From contig NC_134649.1 in NCBI RefSeq assembly GCF_030463565.1, positions 38,341,044-38,405,043 on the forward strand: a stretch of DNA of 64,000 nucleotides, read 5' to 3'. The notes below the pieces were generated by a model, which made no database searches, was not told where the DNA came from, and saw only the letters and a list, made by a program, of their open reading frames with translations. This DNA comes from Pelecanus crispus. Its lineage: Eukaryota > Chordata > Aves > Pelecaniformes > Pelecanidae. A program made the translations under genes and the position numbers. Below, one piece after another: positions 41,301 through 50,300 of the stretch (positions are counted from its first letter, which is position 1; every line of letters begins with the position of its first letter).

Positions 41301-42100
41301 AAGCCCATCTGACTCCTGATCCAAAATCACGGCAGCTAAGCCATACTGCTTCAATATCAGCAAGGAGACTTGACCTGAAATTTAGCAGCCCAGTGATTCT
41401 CGGAGATACTACCATAGTCTACAGCACAAGGTATCAAAATACTTCCACAATGATTGCTTTCCAGAGATCTACCTTCCTACCAACGCAAATACAATTTCTA
41501 ACAGTAGAGAAAGAGCAGCTGAAGAGATTTTTGCAAGAACATTTGCCACAGACAGCATTCATACCAATGGAGTATGCAATAACCACCTGATACTCAGATG
41601 CCTGAATTTTAAGAAAAGAGGCATACCTTGTACAAACCTAAGAACAGCTGCGAAGACTCAGCGTACACCCAGTTCCTCTGGGGGAAGAGCCAGGCACGCT
41701 TATTTATAAAGCGACAAACTCTCTTTCTCATACCTCAGTTATCTCCTGGCACCCCGGCTGCCCTAGAGAGACCCCAGGCTGCGAGAGACCGCTGCTTTAG
41801 CGGCCAGGGGAGGGCCGGGCAGGGCTCCAGGTAAACACGACCCGCGTCCCGGCCCCGGGGGGGCCGCGATGCCGTACCGCGGCACGGCGAGGCCAGGCTG
41901 CCCCCCGCCAGGCCCGGCCCGGCCCCGCTCCGCTCCCCCCGGCAGGCGAAGGCAGTTAAAGGCAGCGGCTCAGGCAGGGGGACCCCGGGAACCGCCGCCC
42001 CCCCGCCCCGGCAGCCCGGCCCGGCCCGGCCCGGCCCGCCTCACCGCACGCGGCTCACGTCCCCCTTCTTGCAGCTGGTGAACAGGTCGCTGGTGTCCAT
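17130..42100 (-). CDS. ABTB1: Ankyrin repeat and BTB/POZ domain-containing protein 1, complete (12 exons)
   Basis: Twelve minus-strand exons (42045-42100, 40009-40071, 38942-38997, 37792-37936, 35856-36015, 34893-34938, 33758-33874, 28757-28872, 23182-23280, 22412-22579, 19165-19365, 17130-17336) join with consistent phases to 1434 nt. That is 477 codons plus stop, against 478 residues in human. The order is ankyrin repeats (about 1-65), a first BTB/POZ domain (about 115-182), a linker with the conserved CVKVLTIEP block, a second BTB/POZ domain (about 270-346), a BACK-like helical region with VADMYLLPGLKRLCGR, and a C-terminal helix ending IGLEC. ABTB1 (BPOZ/BPOZ-2) is described as a PTEN-responsive growth suppressor and a CUL3-linked adaptor that targets eEF1A1; that comes from the literature, not this sequence. 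The ATG has a strong Kozak context (GCCATGG) within a CpG island. All introns are GT-AG and no disruption is seen. Confidence 0.97.
17337..19164 (-). other. ABTB1: ABTB1 intron 11
   Basis: The intron is 1.8 kb, GT-AG. I see no exon, RNA gene or recognisable repeat in it. Confidence 0.85.
19165..19365 (-). CDS. ABTB1: ABTB1 exon 11
   Basis: The exon is 201 nt, phase 0-0, residues 343-409. It starts LSPENAYDVLCVADMYLLPG and ends EYMAKIIEK. The acceptor is TTTTCATTGCCAG and the donor is GAGAAG|GTAGCA. This BACK-like helical region after BTB2 is the most conserved part of the protein. Confidence 0.97.
19366..22411 (-). other. ABTB1: ABTB1 intron 10
   Basis: The intron is 3.0 kb, GT-AG. ORFs up to about 137 codons have no recognisable domain, and no repeat family was identified. 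Confidence 0.85.
22412..22579 (-). CDS. ABTB1: ABTB1 exon 10 (second BTB core)
   Basis: The exon is 168 nt, phase 0-0, residues 287-342. It encodes AFFCGRSDYFKALLEDHFSE and runs to VLYYIYSDDTE. The acceptor is TTCCCTCTCCAG and the donor is ACAGAG|GTGAGG. The F-C-x-R-S-x-Y-F-x-A-L-L core is the BTB dimer-type helix. A variable acidic/Gln loop (ESEELQTQPSIP) replaces the human equivalent without changing length much. Confidence 0.97.
22580..23181 (-). other. ABTB1: ABTB1 intron 9
   Basis: The intron is 602 nt, GT-AG, between the two exons of the second BTB domain. Nothing else is seen. Confidence 0.85.
23182..23280 (-). CDS. ABTB1: ABTB1 exon 9 (start of second BTB)
   Basis: The exon is 99 nt, phase 0-0, residues 254-286. 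It encodes VGFGELPF, then NFNSCPDVCFRVADYNFLCH and a final Lys. The acceptor is TTTCTCTTCCTAG and the donor is CATAAG|GTATGTG. The first four residues differ from human (GDLW) but the length is kept. It begins the second BTB/POZ domain. Confidence 0.95.
23281..28756 (-). other. ABTB1: ABTB1 intron 8
   Basis: This is the largest ABTB1 intron, 5.5 kb. It holds a short (CA)n tract followed by A10 at about 23884-23906 and a 26-A homopolymer at 25849-25874. No exon was recognised. Much of 26.4-27.6 kb is AT-rich single-copy-looking sequence. Confidence 0.8.
25849..25874 (+). repeat. Poly(A) homopolymer, 26 nt
   Basis: This is an uninterrupted run of A. It could be the tail of an old retroposed sequence, but the sequence just upstream resembles no gene or SINE that I know and no clear target-site duplication is visible. 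A simple repeat is the default reading. Confidence 0.9.
28757..28872 (-). CDS. ABTB1: ABTB1 exon 8 (inter-BTB linker)
   Basis: The exon is 116 nt and covers residues 215-253. It encodes SSKPGTCVKVLTIEPTGNCR and continues to CALPAELR, matching the human KPGTCVKVLTIEP block. The acceptor is CTTCTTCCAG. The donor CTGCGG|GTAGGG is somewhat weak, and the reading frame stays open into the intron for over 100 codons, which makes a false long ORF. Confidence 0.96.
28873..33757 (-). other. ABTB1: ABTB1 intron 7
   Basis: The intron is 4.9 kb and AT-rich in parts. It contains a minus-strand ORF of 157 codons (30104-30577) with a hydrophobic stretch but no known domain, and a purine/G-rich tract at about 32463-32501. 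No exon was recognised. Confidence 0.8.
33758..33874 (-). CDS. ABTB1: ABTB1 exon 7
   Basis: The exon is 117 nt and covers residues 176-215. It encodes RLDIDVEYVNDCKRLAKQCR and continues to KCKKVYEF. The acceptor is TTCTTCTTGGCAG and the donor is TTTG|GTAAGC. It holds the last helices of BTB1 and the start of the inter-BTB linker. Confidence 0.97.
33875..34892 (-). other. ABTB1: ABTB1 intron 6
   Basis: The intron is 1.0 kb, GT-AG, with no other feature recognised. Confidence 0.85.
34893..34938 (-). CDS. ABTB1: ABTB1 exon 6 (46-nt exon)
   Basis: This very short exon was found by looking for the expected human-like INPVAFGALLQYLYTG segment. It encodes INPAAFGSLLQYLYT plus one base of Gly176. 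The acceptor is TGTTTTATTTTAG|ATT and the donor is ACACAG|GTAAAT. Both phases fit exons 5 and 7 exactly. It supplies the middle of the first BTB domain. Confidence 0.96.
34939..35855 (-). other. ABTB1: ABTB1 intron 5
   Basis: The intron is 0.9 kb, GT-AG, between the BTB1 exon and the 46-nt exon. A C8 run lies near 35039-35046. Nothing else is seen. Confidence 0.85.
35856..36015 (-). CDS. ABTB1: ABTB1 exon 5 (first BTB domain, N-terminal half)
   Basis: The exon is 160 nt. It completes codon 107 and encodes residues 108-160 (LLEQGYQSDIVFIVHG through IVLKHPL). Typical BTB features are visible: the SDIVFIVHGK strand pair, then the AHRCILSARSAYFAEMF helix with its conserved H-R-x-L-x-x-R-S-x-Y-F pattern. 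The acceptor is TTCTTTACAG and the donor is CCACTG|GTGAGC, phase 0. Confidence 0.97.
36016..37791 (-). other. ABTB1: ABTB1 intron 4
   Basis: The intron is 1.8 kb. It contains a T15 run at 37067-37081 and, 17 nt further on, a G-rich tract at 37098-37119 that could form a G-quadruplex on the plus strand. No exon was recognised. Confidence 0.85.
37098..37119 (+). repeat. G-rich tract with G-quadruplex potential
   Basis: Runs of two, four and ten G separated by single bases lie next to a T15 homopolymer. On the transcribed ABTB1 RNA (minus strand) this reads as C-rich, so any quadruplex would be on the non-template side or in DNA only. Confidence 0.5.
37792..37936 (-). CDS. ABTB1: ABTB1 exon 4
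   Basis: The exon is 145 nt and covers residues 59-107. It encodes AKCEANTFDGERCLYGALSD and continues to KRDYYDVFLQ. The acceptor is ATCATTTTGCAG and the donor is CAGCG|GTAAGC. The block is nearly identical to human ABTB1 and links the ankyrin region to the first BTB domain. Confidence 0.97.
37937..38941 (-). other. ABTB1: ABTB1 intron 3
   Basis: The intron is 1.0 kb, GT-AG, with nothing else recognised. Confidence 0.85.
38942..38997 (-). CDS. ABTB1: ABTB1 exon 3
   Basis: The exon is 56 nt and is easily missed because it is shorter than usual ORF cut-offs. It completes Leu40 and encodes YYACLCGHEELVRYLLAN plus one base of codon 59. The acceptor ends TTATTGTCAG and the donor is AATG|GTGAGC. 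This is the core of ankyrin repeat 2. Confidence 0.96.
38998..40008 (-). other. ABTB1: ABTB1 intron 2
   Basis: The intron is 1.0 kb, GT-AG, with nothing else recognised. Confidence 0.85.
40009..40071 (-). CDS. ABTB1: ABTB1 exon 2
   Basis: The exon is 63 nt. It completes Arg19 and encodes YLLEQRDVEVNVRDKWDSTP plus two bases of codon 40. The acceptor is CTTTTCTTCCAG and the donor is CCTCT|GTGAGT. It covers the end of ankyrin repeat 1 and the start of repeat 2 (the D-K-W-D-S-T-P-L turn). Confidence 0.96.
40072..42044 (-). other. ABTB1: ABTB1 intron 1
   Basis: The intron is 2.0 kb. Its first 300 nt (in transcription order) lie inside the CpG island, and the rest is ordinary AT-balanced sequence. 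A plus-strand ORF at 41165-41590 has no known domain. Confidence 0.85.
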
Positions 42101-42360
42101 GGCCGGGGCAGGCCGCGGGGCGGCGGCGCCGCATTGACGCGGAGAGCGGAGGGCAGCCGCAAGGGACCGGGCCGGGCCCGGCCGAGCCGGGGGAAGGGGC
42201 CGGCGGGGCAGCGGCGGCGGCGGGACGGAAGCGGCGGCGGATGTAAACACGGGGGCGGGGCGGCGGCAGCGGAGCGGCCCCGCGGCCGACCTGACCTCGC
42301 GGCGCGAGGCGCAGCGCCCCCCCGCGGGCTGGAGGAGCAACCACCGCCCGCAGCCCGGCG
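41750..42360. promoter_or_regulatory. ABTB1: CpG-island promoter of ABTB1
   Basis: This stretch is extremely GC-rich, with dense CpG unlike the flanks, and centres on the ABTB1 ATG at 42098-42100. It contains a GC box (GGGGGCGGGGC, about 42250-42260) and a CGGAAG ETS-type core at 42226-42231, and I see no TATA box at a fitting distance. This is typical of a broadly expressed gene. The transcription start is not determinable here; it should lie between about 42105 and 42350. Confidence 0.8.
42045..42100 (-). CDS. ABTB1: ABTB1 exon 1 (start codon)
   Basis: The exon encodes residues 1-18 plus two bases of codon 19: MDTSDLFTSCKKGDVSRV, then CG. The start is fixed by the human-like MDTSDLF N-terminus and a Kozak match with G at -3 and +4. 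The donor GCG|GTGAGG is strong. It opens the first ankyrin repeat (CKKGDVSRVR). Confidence 0.97.
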
Positions 42361-42364
42361 TGGG

Positions 42365-42625
42365 AGCGGGGCGCGCTGCTCCGGGACACGCGTGGAAGTG
42401 GGGGTGCTGCTGCTGCTGCTCCGGGGCACGTGGAAGGGGGGTCTGCTCTGGAACAGGTATGGGGGGACTGCTCCGGAACGCACCTGAAGGGGAACCTGGT
42501 CCAGAAGGTGTGGGGGGGCTGGAACGCATGGAGGGGCGTGCAGTTGCGTGGGGTCCAGCTCTGGAGCGGGTGTGGGATGGGGGAAGCTGGCTGGGGGCAC
42601 CTGCTCAGGGACACACGTGGCACAG
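42365..42625 (+). repeat. Degenerate GC-rich minisatellite upstream of ABTB1
   Basis: A motif like CTGCTCCGGGACACG followed by TGGAAG and a G-run recurs with variation. Copies start near 42377, 42413, 42443, 42470, 42499, 42557 and 42600. Spacing is about 26-57 bp. A (CTG)n stretch sits at about 42406-42420. The array starts right at the edge of the CpG island. It looks like a decayed tandem repeat, not coding DNA. Confidence 0.6.
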
Positions 42626-45600
42626 GGGTGTGCACGCATGCAGAGGCTCTGCTCTGCGTCAGAGGCTCCTACTCAGCCCCCCTAGCAGGGGACAGGGGTC
42701 CTGTGGGGATGGGGTGGGGGGCACCCCACGGGGGGAGCCAGTTTCCACAGCCCAGGCACCCGGCACGGCTCGGGGCTTCTGCAGCAGCCTGCGGTGGGAG
42801 AATTAATGAGTGCTCTGTGGGGAAGGGGCAGCGAGGCTGACCGGCCCCCATCCCGGCAGGGGGACCCTGGCCAACACCACACTAACAGACGCGGCAGACG
42901 TGAATTCAGGCAGATGCAACCAAGCAAAGGACTCCGCTCGGGTCAGTGTTCAGACACCCAGCAGGTGTGTTTTATTGCAAAGAAAACAAAACCACAACCC
43001 TGTCACTTCCAGGGCCAGACACGAGTGTTTCTAAGTGTTCTCCGGCAACAACGCCGAGCAGTGGCCAGCGCTTGCAGACGGTTTAGGTCCAGCAGGAACG
43101 CGGGTGTTGAGAAGAACAGCTGGGAGCCTGGCTGTCAGCCGAGATGAGCCCATGAGGCTCTCGTGAGCCAGCACGGATGAAGGTGCTTGCTGTCTCTGAC
43201 TGTTCGAGCTGCCCCAAACCCTCTGTGAAGGGGAGAGGTGCTCCTGCGTGGCTGCAAAGGTGGACGGGAACAGACAAGCTGCTGACGGCAGTGGCTGCAG
43301 TGGGATCCTGTTGCGATGCTCTAAGGTGCAATAATCCACATGATCATGTACCTCCATTTCACACTGCATCCTTTGCCCGGAGGGATCCTTAAGGTGGTAT
43401 CTTGAACTGTATTCTCAACCTGCCGTACATACTCCACAGCACAGTTACCAGGTCACTTCTCATTGTTTCTTTACACCCTACATACCATGAGGCGGTCTGC
43501 AGGATCTATCACGTGTTGGACTCCACATTATAGACGCTGTTCTAGATATCTGGGCAACATCTGGGAGTAATCTGCAGCTTGGCCATCCCAGACCACATCT
43601 GGCCACTGTCCCACAGAGATGGAGAGCCACTGAGCTTGGCCATGCATCGAGCCGATGCCATCGCCGGCGTTCCCCAGGGCGCAGAGCTTCTCACACCAGA
43701 ACCTGATGCTCTCTCTGAAGAGCCACCTCCATTTCAAGCCAGAGCCTCTGCTTTCTGGCTGTGCTCCCCGGGAGGAGAGGGGGTAAGTGGAGGAGAAAGC
43801 TGGGAGATGGAGCTGAGACCCTGTATTGCTACCCAGGGCCTCTAGACTGGAGACTCCAGGGAATGTCCCATCTCATTGCTTTGCAGACACAGACGTCCTC
43901 ACAGAAACCATCCTTTACGTACTTGGTGTGAGTTCCCCTGCTCACAGGCAAGTCCAGCAGCCCCTTGTGAATAAAGCAGGTGACTGTCCTAGGCAAGTCA
44001 CAGGAAACAAATACCCAGAGCTAAGAGGGGGGGAAAAAGAAGTCTTTTTTTAATTTTTTGTCTCCAACTCCCAGCAGCCACCAGGTGTCAGTGCGATCAA
44101 ACGTTTGGCAGATCGGACTACAGTGAAGTCCGAGGAGGTGGAAAAGTTTTCCAGGAATCACTTTGTCTCCTGCATCTGCTCTGCTGCCTGGCACACCACT
44201 ATGAGAAGTCCAGCTTTGACAGTTTTTGTTAAAAAGAAGTTTAACTACATTAAGGTGATAGAAAAGCTTCCTGTTTACAAATGCTAAGACAAAGTTTCTA
44301 TTCCTCTTTAAATCCTCCCTGTGCAGAGCTGGAAACCCAAGCACTCAACAACAGAGTAAGTGGGCTATCAACTGCCTCTCTACAGTGCTCCCCAGCCCGC
44401 AGGTCCCTGGAGATGACTTGTCTCCGCAAGGCTGGCGGGAGAGGGACAACAGTGCAATCGACTTAACAAGATCAGCCTAGTGCAAAAAAATGATACAGAG
44501 AAAAAACAAATGGTAAAGGTATAAAAAGTATTACCAGACTAAGGTGAAATGCTATTAACCAGTAGATTTCTGGAGCTAAACTGAGATCATACAGCCAGGT
44601 GCACCCCGTCAGACAGCAGAAAATTGTTCTCAGCCTCATGACGGCCACCCTTAGACACTCTCAAGATCGCCTGGATGCTCCGGATGCAGAAGAGAGCTCT
44701 ACAGTCTCTGGAAAACCTTCAGGCTATAAGAAGCCAGAAGAGCAAACCAGGGGAACTTGCTAGCTCATTGATAAGCCTGCATAGCCCCCTTAGTTTCTTT
44801 AAAGATTGCAAACTTTACATTGGATCAGCAGGTGCTGAGCCCAGCCAGCAGCATTGCTTTATCAGCACCTTGTTGTTTCTCTGAATTAGTAAAGCAGAGA
44901 GAAAACAGGGCAGCAAAGCAGCTCCTAGCAATGAAGTGCAACAATGAAGTGTTTTGTGCGTGAACTGATTCACATCTGATTGGTGGCATTATCTTTTTAA
45001 TAGCCACTGGGCATTAAAAACATATTTAATGAGGATTATTGGACTTGGAAACATTTATATGGTGAAACTTCCTGAAGGCCCTGGCCATGCCAGGCCCCAC
45101 CCATTATGCTAAGTGCTATACAAACTCAAATTTTAACTCCATGCTTTAATTTACTCACCTTATCGTAAAAACAACTTGCATTTAATCCTGCGAGTCCCAA
45201 AGTGCCATCAACACAGCCACTGAACTTGTACAGTTTCACTGCACAGACCCATCAAACTCAGCAGTAGCCATCATCGAGGGGTGGTCAGAGAAGAGCCACA
45301 TGTGGCTGTCCACGTACATGGACTGTCCCCCATTATCAACTGCTGGGGCAGGAGAAGGAACTCCTCTGAGCAGCTCTGCAACCCTACCAACAAGATACAA
45401 ATGGAGCTGACAGTCATCATCTCCTATGTAACACAGGGAAAGGTATGGAGGCAAGATAAAACCACTGAAAATTGGAATCTGGATAGGAAACCAAAGGCTA
45501 CGGTTTCTTGAATCCCTAATAGACTGACATCAACGTGGTCCTACATCGAGGTGATCTGTGATTCAGTTTGTATGCAAAGCGCTATGCAAAATGAAACAAC

Positions 45601-47130
45601 AGACTCTTGTACCTTGACTTTAGGCACTCACATAGGGATGAACATGCTAAAAATATCTATACATACAGGGACAGATTTACAGGCTCAGTGTCAGTGTCTT
45701 TCTGTACAAAGGTTCCCTTAACGACCAAATGCGAAGCTGCATCTTGCAGTAAGCATGTATGCAGATCACCGTAACAGAAATACTGTTGCCTCTGACCAAA
45801 GCAAGTCCCTCAATCCCCCGATGACAGAAGAAACAAGTGTTCTGGGATTTCAGGCTTGACAGTAGTTCTGAGTCTCAGTTTAGGCAGGGCTCAGACAACA
45901 ATTATGCATATTCACGTGCCTTTTATCACACCTCTTCAGGGAGCTGGAGCCTCAAAGTTGCCTGAGGCATGCCTGAGAAACATTCATTGGGGAGCTCTTA
46001 GATCTGATTCTCATCTCATCTGAACTGGCTTTTACGCTTGCTTAAGTGCAGTGATTTTAAAGATGTTACCCCGATTTACACCTATGGGACATTAAACACT
46101 TCCCCCCCCTCAGGGCAGGATGCTGAAAAGGAAACAAAAGGACCAGAAAATTATCTGAGCCTTTACTTTTCTCCCTGTTTAAAAAGTTTCACATAGTCTT
46201 TACATTTACCTCAAAAAGACCAACTGAAACTAAACTATCCTGGAAAACAGAACAGGAGTGGAGAAGGCCTGCTAGTCTAAAACTGAGACCTAAGACAAGG
46301 GATACTTCACTGCTGATTTCACAGGCTGTTGCGTGAAAGCAGCAGGTAAATGTCCTTTTTGAGCAACTCTCCAACCTAAAGCAGGTTCCCAGCTAAGATG
46401 CTGCACCATGGCACTGAATTCTCTGCAATCAGTCAAGCAAGGGTAAAGTGCTCAAACTTTGCAAACTCAGCTTAGAGCTGTGGAGCTGAAAAAGGGAGTG
46501 GGGCTATTTGTTGTGCAAGGGGGGAAATGAGATGACAAAGGGATGTTTTCCCCAGATGTAAACATCAACCCATCTAATTAGGAGCTGAATGCTAGAGCAC
46601 TAAAAAAAAAAAAAAAATCTCTTTTCACACATGGAACACAAACTCTGCCCAGGACATTGACCGAGTCTTGGCTCCCCTCCATCCAGAACACACAGGTTTT
46701 ACATGATCTCAAGGTCAGGATCTGGCTGCCGTAGTTCCAGCTGGACTCCCAAAGTGAATTTACTCCCCGAAGCTGGACTCTTGGTGTCAGACTTAGCCTC
46801 ACTGCCTTGCTTCTCAAGCCCAGCCACTCTCAGCGACTACCAGAGAGCTACAGTAAGTGCATTTAAAGGTGATGAAAGCATTGGTGCTACTGATAGGAAT
46901 ACACACAGAGACCTACACACCCACCCCTCCCGCTTCCCTCTGTTCAGTGATCCTCCTGGCTCCAAGCCTCAGACGCAGGCTCAGGACTTCTATCGGAAAA
47001 ACTTGCCCAAAGACTTGACACGTCCCAAGCCTTTAAGAAGTTCCTGAGAAGCCACCTGATCCCATGGTCCATCAGTCAAGACAGGAGACAGACAAGTGCA
47101 TTTAAGGGGGTGGTTCCCTCCCTTCTTTTT
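42626..47130 (-). other. ABTB1-PODXL2 interval; possible long PODXL2 3'UTR
   Basis: No recognised gene is present. It follows the PODXL2 stop on the minus strand and ends at the ABTB1 promoter. Minus-strand poly(A) candidates are ATTAAA at 45025-45030 and 44996-45001 and AATAAA at 42971-42976. Human PODXL2 has a short 3'UTR, so a 4.2-kb tail would be unusual. Other content is an A16 run at 46602-46617 and minus-strand ORFs at 45236-45454 and 43528-43757 (see findings). Confidence 0.5.
42971..42976 (-). promoter_or_regulatory. Minus-strand poly(A) signal (AATAAA)
   Basis: TTTATT on the plus strand is AATAAA on the minus strand. It is followed in that direction by CACACCTGCTGGGTGTCTG, with a G/T-rich element at a normal distance. 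It would end a transcript only about 600 nt before the ABTB1 promoter region, either a long PODXL2 message or a separate gene. Confidence 0.45.
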
Positions 47131-47340
47131 CTAAAGATGCGTATCTTCCTCAAACACATCCACATCCTCGCTCGCCTGCTTATTGATCAGGACATCCCAG
47201 CTGTCAGGGCCATTGATCGTGTTTCCACCGTTCACGCTTGGCTTCTTCTCCTGCATTTCGGACTGGCTGTCACTGGCCACATCCAAGGTGGGGTTGTCAT
47301 GGCAGCCATTCTCAACAAAGCGCAGCTCCTCGCCGTGTGA
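47131..47340 (-). CDS. PODXL2: PODXL2 exon 7 (cytoplasmic tail, stop)
   Basis: The coding part is 210 nt, 69 codons plus TAG at 47131-47133. It begins SHGEELRFVENGCHDNPTLD and ends DVFEEDTHL. The last four residues, DTHL, are the PDZ-binding motif shared with podocalyxin. The acceptor is TTGTCCTTTTAG. Confidence 0.97.
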   Translation of the reverse strand, partial: SHGEELRFVENGCHDNPTLDVASDSQSEMQEKKPSVNGGNTINGPDSWDVLINKQASEDVDVFEEDTHL

Positions 47341-50300
47341 CTAAAAAGGACAAGAGGAACACAAATGGAGACAAAGGAGGACAGGTCTTAATGCTGCTGA
47401 GAAGCACAATCAGACCAGGCTGTAAGGGTCACTGAGGACTTTACAGGATCAGTGGGAAAAGGTAAATTTACTCCTAGCCCAGCCCTCACAGTGGAAACGA
47501 GCTGTCCCGAGCACAGCAAGAGACAGGTTTGCATCTCTCATACGCCTGAACGGGCTCCCTTGCTGCTCCAGCAGTGTATCCAGCTATGTCCAGTAAGTGC
47601 ACAGGGGAAAACAATCTCCCTCTTAACTTTTCAATCCCCTCCATCCCAAGGACTAAGAGTCTAGCCACCTTCTCCACCTGTCCAGTGCTCACCATGTTCT
47701 TCATCTTGGGCAAGCGTCTCTGCCAGCAGTTGTATATGAGCCCCAATACAATGATGATGGCACAGATGGAGCCGATGATCACCAGTACCACAAAGAGTTT
47801 CCCATAATCGCTGCGTGTCTGGTTGGGGTGTGACTGGCAGCTTGTGGTGGTTGAGTAGTTCTGGATGCCAATCTGGAAGGAAGAAAAGGGTACACTAAAT
47901 CCCCTGGCCTGCAGTCAGGTGGAATCCTATTCAGACTTTCCAGGGTCCAAATACAGAACCATCACTGTGGGCAGAAGAACTAAAGCCAGGGTTGGGGAGT
48001 CAGGATGTACACTGTCTTACATGACTAGAAGGCACATAACTAAATTTAACACCATCCTCTGTGAAAGCTGGCATGTCAGAAAATGACAGTAGGCACAATC
48101 TTATCTTATCACCTGCACAAGGATCACACCTATGTGCAAGACAAGGAGGCTTTCATGGGAGAAAGTACCCAAGATTAAGAAGAGTTCCTAAGACAAACTA
48201 TGGACCACTGATGGGTGCTGTGGCTTTGGTGATTGTTTGACAGAGAATGTAACCATAATAAATAGGTTTCCATTAAAGCTGTGGTCCTAAGACGGCATAG
48301 CGGTCTTTCTGAGGTCTTGAAAGTGGACAGCTGCCTGCTAATCCAAAAAGCTTAGGAATAGCTGCCCTAGAAATGGGCCCCCAGCAGTTGTCAGCAAACA
48401 AAGCCCAGCGCCAGTTCCAGTGACTTGGCAGATTCCAAACAGGTTACATATCAATTCAATAGTAAGTATGACAGGTATAAGAGAATGTCCTCCCTCCTCC
48501 TTCCAAGCTCATGCTAGCACAAGGTCAGTGCAATGAGCAGTGTTTCATTATTGATAGAGCCAGAGAGTTGGAGGCAGGTGGCGAGGCTGCTCTGGTAGGA
48601 TGCACGTTAACATAGGGTCACAGTTGCACAAAGAAGTCAAACCTTGCACCAACATAAATCCTTCTTTCTGGACAGTTCTAGCTGCTGATACTTCAGTCAC
48701 ACAATTTCTACAGGGTTGGCTTTTCGCACTTTCTCTGGTGTAAGCCAATCAATACAAGCACTGAGCACTTAATTTGCTTTGTCTAACTGCACCAGTTTGT
48801 TAGGTCAGGGAAAAACCTGAGAGCAGACAGCCAGCAAGGCAGTGGCCCAACTCTGCTGCTAAAGTCAGCGCAATTACTCCAGTAGCGTAAAAAACCCAAG
48901 CAGAATCAGGCCCTCGGTGCCTACATATCCCATAGGCCTAAGGGGCAAAGTCAGAGATCATGGGACTAATCTGCCCTTATCTCTACCCTCTTCCAAGCTG
49001 TCCAGGGTTAGAGGGGAATAAGCGAGGGCTAGAGGCAGCTGGGAGTGGAGTCTGGCATCCATTGCCTCTGGTCCTCTGCCAGCCCTTGGGTAGGCAGTTG
49101 TCTAAAGGAATGAAACGCAGACCCTGGGATTGCTGGAAGGTGTGTGAACGTGTCCCATCTAGTACAGGCACCTCTCCCACCTCATTCAGCAAAGCCTGAG
49201 CAGCCAATGTATGTAAATCAGCTGTAGCGTGAGCAGGGCTCTGCAGCACTCACATCGCCACAGGCAACAGCGTAGAAGGGATGAGACCAAGTATCCCAAC
49301 AAAATGAATGTGTGAAAAGCAGCTTCACAACCAAGCCAGAAAAGCAGGGAGGGAATAACCCACAGTTACTCTCTTAATGGGAGCAGACATTTGATGGCCT
49401 GGCAGCTACCACAGAGGGGAGAAGGGCGTTTGCCAAGTGTCTGACTCATCTGTTTGCCCGCTGTGGGTTCAGCACTCGGTTAGACTGATATACGGTCCCA
49501 GTTTTCAAGGTGCTTATTTTAATTGTATAGCTAGTCTTAACAAATGGATGCAAGCAGACAGGCTCTTACCTCAGCTAAGCTCCTCTTAACATCCCCCAGT
49601 GCCGTGAGAACATCTTTTGTAGGGATGACGCCTGTAAAGAAGGAGAGGGAGAGATCAGTACTGCTCTCAGCTCAGGTTAGCTCAGATAGATTTACTCATC
49701 ACTGTGAAATCCCCAACAGAATGGAGGCAGGGGAATGCACATTTTTGTTCATTGGCACTTTATGTTAGGAGGCTGAAAGAATGCAAGGACCACAACCAAG
49801 GGTACTTCCAAATGTTCTTTGAAGGGGGGAAAAAAATCCAGGCACGTACTGATACCGGAGGCACCTAGGTGCCCTTCCCACAGCCACAGAAGCTCTCAGG
49901 ATCTGTGTCTACTCTAGGAGCAAGCAGCAACACCCAAAAAGTCATGGAGGCAGGTACCTATGCTGCCCGATCCAGCCTCCCTGTCCCTGAGCTGCAGCAC
50001 TCAAGATATTCCCACAGAGCTCCATGCTCACCTATCACAACCTTTAGCAGGTGCGTTTTGTTCTGCAGGACACCCTGGCAAGGTGGTGTGCCTGGCACAG
50101 CAGCAGAGGCTGCAGGAGATGTGCTGTAACAGCTCCACTCCCAGCAGGAGACAGCTTCAGCCAGGGAGCCACCAGCCCATGCTGAGCCACCCCTTCCTGG
50201 GACCCTCCTTCCCTAACAGCTCCCAGGATGCTCTCCAAGCCAGAACAGGAGCAGTCAGAGAGGATTTAGAGGCTGAGGCCCATTTCTCCCTTCACTTTTA

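Noticed and set aside
45236-45454. 72-codon minus-strand ORF downstream of PODXL2
   Set aside because: It reads smoothly (a GDDDCQLHLYLVGRV segment), but it has no splice or poly(A) support of its own and is short enough to be chance.
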